Origin: Crateriforma spongiae
GTDB lineage: Bacteria; Planctomycetota; Planctomycetia; Pirellulales; Pirellulaceae
NCBI RefSeq assembly: GCF_012290005.1
Contig: NZ_JAAXMS010000003.1
Span: forward strand, 682,001 to 746,000
Direction: 5' to 3'
Length of the DNA: 64,000 nucleotides
The translations under genes and the position numbers were made by a program. The notes below the pieces were generated by a model, which saw only the letters and a program-made list of their open reading frames with translations, did no database searches and was not told the DNA's origin. This document shows, in pieces, positions 59,501 through 64,000 of this stretch; the stretch's first letter is position 1; every line of letters begins with the position of its first letter.

Positions 59501-61675
59501 TTGACCACACCTATCAGCCAGATCGACGTTCGGGCGCAAGTCGCGACGTACCGCAAGCGTGGCTGGTACTGCGTACCCCTTAAGCCCGGATCGAAGTCAC
59601 CGTCGCGACGTGATTGGACGTCGCTGAGGCTTGACCCCGAAGTCTTTCCCGAAGGCTGCAACATCGGCTTAATCCTTGGCGAACCGTCCGGTTGGCTCGT
59701 TGACGTTGATCTCGATTGCCCCGAAGCGATTGAACTGGCCGATCAATACCTTCCGCCAACGCCAGCGATTACTGGTCGGCCGTCTTCGCCGAAGTCTCAC
59801 CGCTGGTACATCGCCACTGGCGCGACCACCGACAAACACGCCGATCCATCCGACGGTTCAATGATCGTCGAGTTGCGATCGACCGGCGGTCAAACGGTCG
59901 TCGGTCCAAGTATCCATCCCGATGGCGAACCGTATGACGTCCTCGAAGCCGAACCCGCAATTGTTCCCGCCCCCATGTTGGCCGCGTGCGTGAAAGCTCT
60001 CGCCGATGCCGTCATCGTCAAACGTGGTGCGCCGGTCTCAAAACCGATACCCGTTCATCCCGACCAACCAACTGGCGACATTGAACAACGAGCCATCGCC
60101 TACCTCAACGCCATGCCGCCAGCAATCTCCGGCAGCAGCGGTCACTCGCAAACCTTCGCCGCGGCAACGGCACTCGTCCATGGTTTCGGCATTGAACCCG
60201 ACCGAGCCCTCGCGATCCTACAATCAGACTACAACCCGCGATGTTCCCCACCGTGGTCCGATCGCGAACTGCAGCACAAGGTCAACCAAGCCGCCACCAA
60301 ACCACACGACCGACCGTTCGGTTGGCTCCGCGATGAACAGATGCGGGAGCCAACCGGTGAACCGGTCGATCTGAGCGGCATTATTTCAAAGCCAGCGGTT
60401 AGCTCGTCGAAAAGTGAGAGTAAGTTTGGCAATCAGGTCGATCCCGGACGCTTGCCCGAACGCATGTTCGAGGTTCCGGGCTTTGTGCGTCGCGTCATGG
60501 ACTTCACACTCGCCAATGCTCCATATCCGAATGTGCCGCTTGCTTTCTGCGGGGCGTTGGCACTTCAGAGTTATCTTGCCGGACGGAAAGTCGCGACCAG
60601 CGGTGATCTTCGGACGAACATCTATTTGCTCGCTCTTGCCGGCAGCGGGACCGGCAAGGAGTTTCCCCGCAAAGTCAATTCACAGGTGTTGTTTCAGATA
60701 GGCGAATCGCAATCAATCGGTGACAAATTCGCGTCCGGCGAAGGCATTCAAGATTGTCTGGCTCGCAGCAGCAAAATGCTGTTTCAAAACGACGAGATGG
60801 ACGGCGTGCTGCGACAGATCAATCTCGACCGAGACGGCGGTCGTGAATCCATCCCCAATATTTTACTGACGCTCTACACATCCGCCGGCGACATCTACCC
60901 GCTTCGAGTCAAAGCCAATCAGAAGGAAACCGGCCACGTCGACCAACCGCACCTGACGCTGTTCGGCACCGCGACGCCAAAGTTCTTCTACGAGTCGTTG
61001 TCACCACAGATGCTTTGCAACGGGTTCTTCGCGCGGCTCAACATCATTGACGTCGGCCGGCGAGGCAAAGGTCAAACCCCGGGATCGGCTCGCGACCTAC
61101 CCGAGGAGATTCTGGAGACGGCCAAATGGTGGGCCGACTTCTATCCCGGCGGTGGCAACTTCATGCGTGAGCATCCACGGCCGCTTCGTGTCGCGTTCAC
61201 GACCGAAGCCGAATCCGCAATCACCGAACTTCGCAAACAAACCGAGACCGAATACGACAAAGCCGACGTCGCTGGCGACGAGGTCGCCCGCGCCGCGTGG
61301 AGCCGAACGTGCGAACACGCCAAGAAGCTGGCATTGATCTACTCGGTCAGCGAAAGCCACATGCAGCCACGGATCACGCTTGACGCGGTTCGCTGGGCGA
61401 GCGAATTCTCGCTGCACCAAACGCGACGCCAGCTTTACCTCGCATCGGTGCATGTTGCGGAGAATCCGTTTCACAAAGAGTGCTTGAAGCTGACCAAACG
61501 GTTGTCCGAACATCCTGAGCAGCAAATGCAGCGGCAGCACTTGCTGAAGTTCATGAAATGCAAAGCAATCGAGTTCAATCAAATCATCGATACCCTCGTT
61601 CAACAGGATGCGATTGAGTTCGTCACCATTCCGTCCAAAACTCGGTCGGCGCAGGGCTACCGCTTGCTCTCATGA
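59501..61675 (+). CDS. Primase-polymerase with DUF3987 helicase-like domain
   Basis: A 724-residue replication protein with a TTG start. The N-terminal prim-pol domain (about 8-175) shows GWYCVPLKPGSKSP, the catalytic DVDLD (near 68-72) and the SHRWYIAT strand. A short helical linker (QTFAAATALVHGFGIEPDRALAIL, near 215) leads to a DUF3987-type ATPase region with a Walker-A-like LAGSGTGKE (near 380) and FQNDEMDGVL (near 430). The C-terminus has a winged-helix-like part. It resembles replication initiators of phages and plasmids that prime and unwind at their own origin. The CTTCCC repeat cluster directly behind it may be that origin. Confidence 0.86.
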   Translation: MTTPISQIDVRAQVATYRKRGWYCVPLKPGSKSPSRRDWTSLRLDPEVFPEGCNIGLILGEPSGWLVDVDLDCPEAIELADQYLPPTPAITGRPSSPKSHRWYIATGATTDKHADPSDGSMIVELRSTGGQTVVGPSIHPDGEPYDVLEAEPAIVPAPMLAACVKALADAVIVKRGAPVSKPIPVHPDQPTGDIEQRAIAYLNAMPPAISGSSGHSQTFAAATALVHGFGIEPDRALAILQSDYNPRCSPPWSDRELQHKVNQAATKPHDRPFGWLRDEQMREPTGEPVDLSGIISKPAVSSSKSESKFGNQVDPGRLPERMFEVPGFVRRVMDFTLANAPYPNVPLAFCGALALQSYLAGRKVATSGDLRTNIYLLALAGSGTGKEFPRKVNSQVLFQIGESQSIGDKFASGEGIQDCLARSSKMLFQNDEMDGVLRQINLDRDGGRESIPNILLTLYTSAGDIYPLRVKANQKETGHVDQPHLTLFGTATPKFFYESLSPQMLCNGFFARLNIIDVGRRGKGQTPGSARDLPEEILETAKWWADFYPGGGNFMREHPRPLRVAFTTEAESAITELRKQTETEYDKADVAGDEVARAAWSRTCEHAKKLALIYSVSESHMQPRITLDAVRWASEFSLHQTRRQLYLASVHVAENPFHKECLKLTKRLSEHPEQQMQRQHLLKFMKCKAIEFNQIIDTLVQQDAIEFVTIPSKTRSAQGYRLLS

Positions 61676-62127
61676 ATCCTTCCCCAATACTTCCCAATTC
61701 TTCCCTGCGTTGGGAAGCTTTCGCCCAGATAGGTTGCCAAAATTCGGTTCTTTGACCAAATCCTTCTCAATCCTTCCCCACCGTGGGAGAAGGATTCGGG
61801 AAAGATTTCATCCGGCCAAAATACAACAAATAAAGAGGAAAACTCTCTCTCTGTGTGAATACTTCCCCACTTCGCCCTTGCCCCCTCGCGATCACGTTTC
61901 GTGCACACGCGAGGGTGGCGGGGAAGATTCTCGGGGAAGGATTAGGTACTTCCCGGCCGTTCGTTCTTCCGCAGGGGCCGCGGGAACAGCCGCCCTATTG
62001 GGCACAGTTTGTTTTGCTTGTCCGAATGAGTTTTCCCAGCAAACCCCAGGAATTTGCACGGTTTTCGAAGTTCCGTCATCCGTTGCGACCCATCGAGCGA
62101 CTGTACTCGTGAACGCAACGGAGAACC
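61676..62127. repeat. Gap of 452 bp with clustered CTTCCC repeats in both orientations
   Basis: No gene was found here. Repeats include CTTCCCAA (61690-61697) with its inverse TTGGGAAG (61710-61717). AATCCTTCTC (61759-61768) has its inverse at 61787-61796. A nested pair has CTTCCCC (61862-61868) with GGGGAAG (61920-61926) outside and CCTCGCG (61884-61890) with CGCGAGG (61908-61914) inside. At least three further single copies are present. This looks like a replication origin or a regulatory region; it also holds the promoter for the sigma gene at 62128. Confidence 0.55.
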
Positions 62128-62676
62128 ATGAGCAACTCACCCACAAAGCGACCGAACGATTCCGAATTGGTGATTCGATGCCAGCTTGGCGATCAGGACG
62201 CTTGGCACGAATTGGTGCAGCGTTGGAATCCGAGATTGATTGGGTTCTTCGGGCGAATGTCGGATGACGCGCACAAGACCGAGGACCTCCTCCAAGCCAC
62301 GTGGCTGCGTCTTGTTCGAACCATCACCCGGCTCGAACAGCCCGACCGATTCGCACCTTGGGCTTATCGTATCGCTCGCAACACGCTCAACGATCAATTC
62401 CGACGGAAATATCGTTCGCCGCCATTGGAGCCGAACGTCAACGATCCGGAACCTTCCGTGTCAAACGATGCTCTCGATCGATGGATCAATTCCGACGAAT
62501 TGGTCGCCGCCATGCGATCGCTCGACCCGAACGATCGGCTCGTCATCAACTTGCATTACTTCGAACATCTGACGGTGGCTGAGGTCGCCGACGTTTGTCA
62601 AACACCGGCCGGCACGATCAAGTCTCGCTTGCAACGTGCTCGCCGGCAACTTCACCATGAACTCGAAAAGTATTAA
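62128..62676 (+). CDS. ECF-type sigma factor (planctomycete type)
   Basis: A 182-residue sigma factor. Region 2 (about 27-95) has HKTEDLLQATWLRLVRTI and PWAYRIARNTLNDQFRR, the variant with QATWLRL common in planctomycetes. Region 4 (about 128-178) has DRLVINLHYFEHLTVAEVADVCQTPAGTIKSRLQRAR. It probably forms a two-gene unit with the membrane protein behind it. It is not clearly part of the mobile module; codon use and family are those of chromosomal planctomycete genes. Confidence 0.9.
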   Translation: MSNSPTKRPNDSELVIRCQLGDQDAWHELVQRWNPRLIGFFGRMSDDAHKTEDLLQATWLRLVRTITRLEQPDRFAPWAYRIARNTLNDQFRRKYRSPPLEPNVNDPEPSVSNDALDRWINSDELVAAMRSLDPNDRLVINLHYFEHLTVAEVADVCQTPAGTIKSRLQRARRQLHHELEKY

Positions 62677-62680
62677 ATCA

Positions 62681-63169
62681 ATGACAAGTCAAACACCCAT
62701 CGCCCAAACCAACGATCAAATTTTCGCGATCGTCCAACGCGAACTTTCGACTCAGCGACGAACCGTTCACCGATTGGCTTTGCTGGGGGCCATTGTCATG
62801 ACAGGAATCGTCGTGGCTTTATGGATCACCGAGCATCGTCCATTGCCCGTACGTCTCCACGTGTCCTTCGCCGCGATGTCGGCTCTTGGCGTAGCTTGGA
62901 TCATCATTCTCGGAAACATCCTGCTTCGGAAGAATTGCCCAACATCGTGGGACCGAATCGCAACCGCTTGGGCCGGTCTGGCTGGCGGCATCGCGTTCGC
63001 GGTCGCTTCGACCATCGTCTGCGTTATGCGGGGTGAACCAACCGCGGCTGTCTCGCTTGGGTTGGCAAGCAGTGTCTTCGTCGCGATTGCAGCGATGAAC
63101 GTCCGCAAGGCGTATCGCTGGCAGGACAGTCTGCGGCAGAGAATCGCAAGTGACGCCGCAAACCAATGA
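62681..63169 (+). CDS. Four-helix membrane protein, possible sigma regulator
   Basis: A 162-residue protein with four predicted membrane helices (near 35-52, 60-82, 95-115 and 125-142) and basic ends. The start at 62681 is four bases after the sigma stop; an ATG at 62657 inside the sigma gene is possible. Planctomycete ECF genes are often followed by a membrane protein of this size that may act as an anti-sigma factor. No zinc finger is present, so this role is inferred from position only. Confidence 0.65.
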   Translation: MTSQTPIAQTNDQIFAIVQRELSTQRRTVHRLALLGAIVMTGIVVALWITEHRPLPVRLHVSFAAMSALGVAWIIILGNILLRKNCPTSWDRIATAWAGLAGGIAFAVASTIVCVMRGEPTAAVSLGLASSVFVAIAAMNVRKAYRWQDSLRQRIASDAANQ

Positions 63170-63194
63170 TTGTTGTACAGGCTAAAATTGCTGC

Positions 63195-63761
63195 ATGGAA
63201 ATCACTGAAACCTTCGGCACGACCACGTGGCAAGACTGGCGACAGTGGTTGACGGACAACCACCAAGAGCAAACCGAAATTTGGTTGCTGCTCGACAAAC
63301 AGCCTGCCGCGGGCGAGCTGACCTATCTCGACGCCGTTGAAGAAGCGATCTGCTTCGGCTGGATTGACGGCATCGGAAAACGCTACTCCGACGAGGTGAA
63401 GGCTCAACGATTCACGCCGCGTCGCAAACGCAGCAATTGGACCGAGCTGAACAAGGAGCGTGCGCGTCGTTTGATCCGACTCGGACTCATGACGCCAGCC
63501 GGCGAGGCCACTCTGCCGGACCTTACGATTAACTTCGAACTCGCCGGTGACATCGAGTCCGCGATCAAAGCCGAAGACGGGGCATGGGAAACGTTCGAAG
63601 CGTTTCCCGACCTCTACAAACGAGTCCGAGTCGGCTACATCGAAGAGATGCGGAAACAACCAGGCGAGTTTGAGAAGCGTCTCGGCAATTTCGTCAAACA
63701 AACCACAGCCGGCAAAATGTTCGGCAATTGGAACGACGGCGGCCGGCTTACCGAGGCCTGA
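63195..63761 (+). CDS. YdeI/OmpD-associated family protein
   Basis: A 188-residue protein with the conserved TYLDAVEEAICFGWIDGIGKR motif and the ARRLIRLGLMTPAGEA segment, and a C-terminal helical tail. This matches the YdeI family (bacteriocin-protection or OmpD-associated proteins). The molecular role of the family is poorly known; links to antimicrobial-peptide tolerance have been reported for Salmonella YdeI. It stands alone here. Confidence 0.85.
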   Translation: MEITETFGTTTWQDWRQWLTDNHQEQTEIWLLLDKQPAAGELTYLDAVEEAICFGWIDGIGKRYSDEVKAQRFTPRRKRSNWTELNKERARRLIRLGLMTPAGEATLPDLTINFELAGDIESAIKAEDGAWETFEAFPDLYKRVRVGYIEEMRKQPGEFEKRLGNFVKQTTAGKMFGNWNDGGRLTEA

Positions 63762-63843
63762 CCCAAACTGTCCTGACAGGCGAGAATGCGTCCAGCCTTT
63801 GTCGGTCAATTTCATCGATGATAACAAACCACTGGAGCAACCG

Positions 63844-64000
63844 ATGCTTGAAATCATTCACGCGAACTTTGGCTGGCTTCACGCGCCCCCGCTGCCCCCG
63901 GCCTCGTGTCACGGATTGATTCTTAGACAGGCAGATCGGGTTGTTTTGGTCGACACAGGAATCGGAATGCATGACATCGAAAACCCGCTAGAAAGGATTG
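63844..64000 (+). CDS. MBL-fold metallo-hydrolase, start only, cut by window end
   Basis: Only the first 52 residues lie in the window, from the ATG at 63844. They read through a strand-rich start (MLEIIHANFGWLHAPPLPP) to SCHGLILRQADRVVLVDTGIGMHD, the opening strands and DTG loop of the metallo-beta-lactamase fold. The HxHxDH metal site would follow outside. The substrate cannot be guessed. Confidence 0.75.
   Translation, partial: MLEIIHANFGWLHAPPLPPASCHGLILRQADRVVLVDTGIGMHDIENPLERI

Noticed and set aside
1-64000. tRNA or rRNA genes as integration targets, and CRISPR arrays
   Set aside because: GGTTCGA-like words were found only inside genes (for example near 4973 and 11383) without a cloverleaf, and no regularly spaced repeats with unique spacers exist.

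Overview
The window looks like a chromosome segment of a marine-type planctomycete (Pirellulaceae, Rhodopirellula-like). This is inferred from moderate G+C, Cys-rich YHS/TRASH-like secreted proteins, planctomycete-style ECF sigma factors, frequent GTG/TTG starts with 4-nt NTGA gene overlaps, and the style of the small lipoproteins. No rRNA, tRNA, CRISPR array or transposase was found. REGION 1 (1-44973) is a heavy-metal island. It holds a Cu+ P-type ATPase cut by the window start, a CsoR-type copper repressor, two small secreted Cys-rich proteins (one with three exact 37-residue repeats), and a membrane SpoIIE-type phosphatase. It also holds four complete RND permease/adaptor pairs: A 7402-13052, B 17580-22529, C 30473-35424, D 36195-42515. 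A and D look CusA-like (Cu/Ag), C looks CzcA-like (divalent cations), B is a third type. Only two TolC-like outer-membrane factors serve them. A compact overlapping run (29451 to 24971, minus strand) encodes lipoprotein thioredoxin, CYP152-type P450 peroxygenase, CDF-like transporter and Zn/Cd P-type ATPase. Each efflux set has a different small secreted Cys/His-rich protein, or a Cys-rich anti-sigma factor, just upstream of its adaptor gene. YHS-module proteins, an HMA-domain protein and a regulatory ECF sigma factor complete the island. The likely joint task is to sense metals in the periplasm, bind them with Cys/His-rich proteins and export them through P-type ATPases and tripartite pumps. 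REGION 2 (44982-51541) is a pair of divergent, paralogous integrase cassettes. Each has the order microprotein a, microprotein b, DUF2924 protein, large serine recombinase, HTH protein, and most junctions are 4-nt overlaps. They face away from a 650-bp spacer holding a strong terminator, hairpins and a possible small RNA. REGION 3 (51542-61675) is a phage-like replication module without capsid genes in view: two unrecognised proteins, a sigma-like factor, an AAA_24/Sak4-like ATPase, a DUF669 ssDNA-binding-like protein, RusA, a DEAH helicase and a primase-polymerase/DUF3987 protein. A reductase gene is inserted antisense. A 21-bp repeat followed by a GC-rich hairpin precedes both operon heads of this element, and a cluster of CTTCCC repeats follows the primase. 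REGION 4 (62128-64000) returns to ordinary genes: ECF sigma factor, four-helix membrane protein, YdeI-family protein and the start of an MBL-fold hydrolase.
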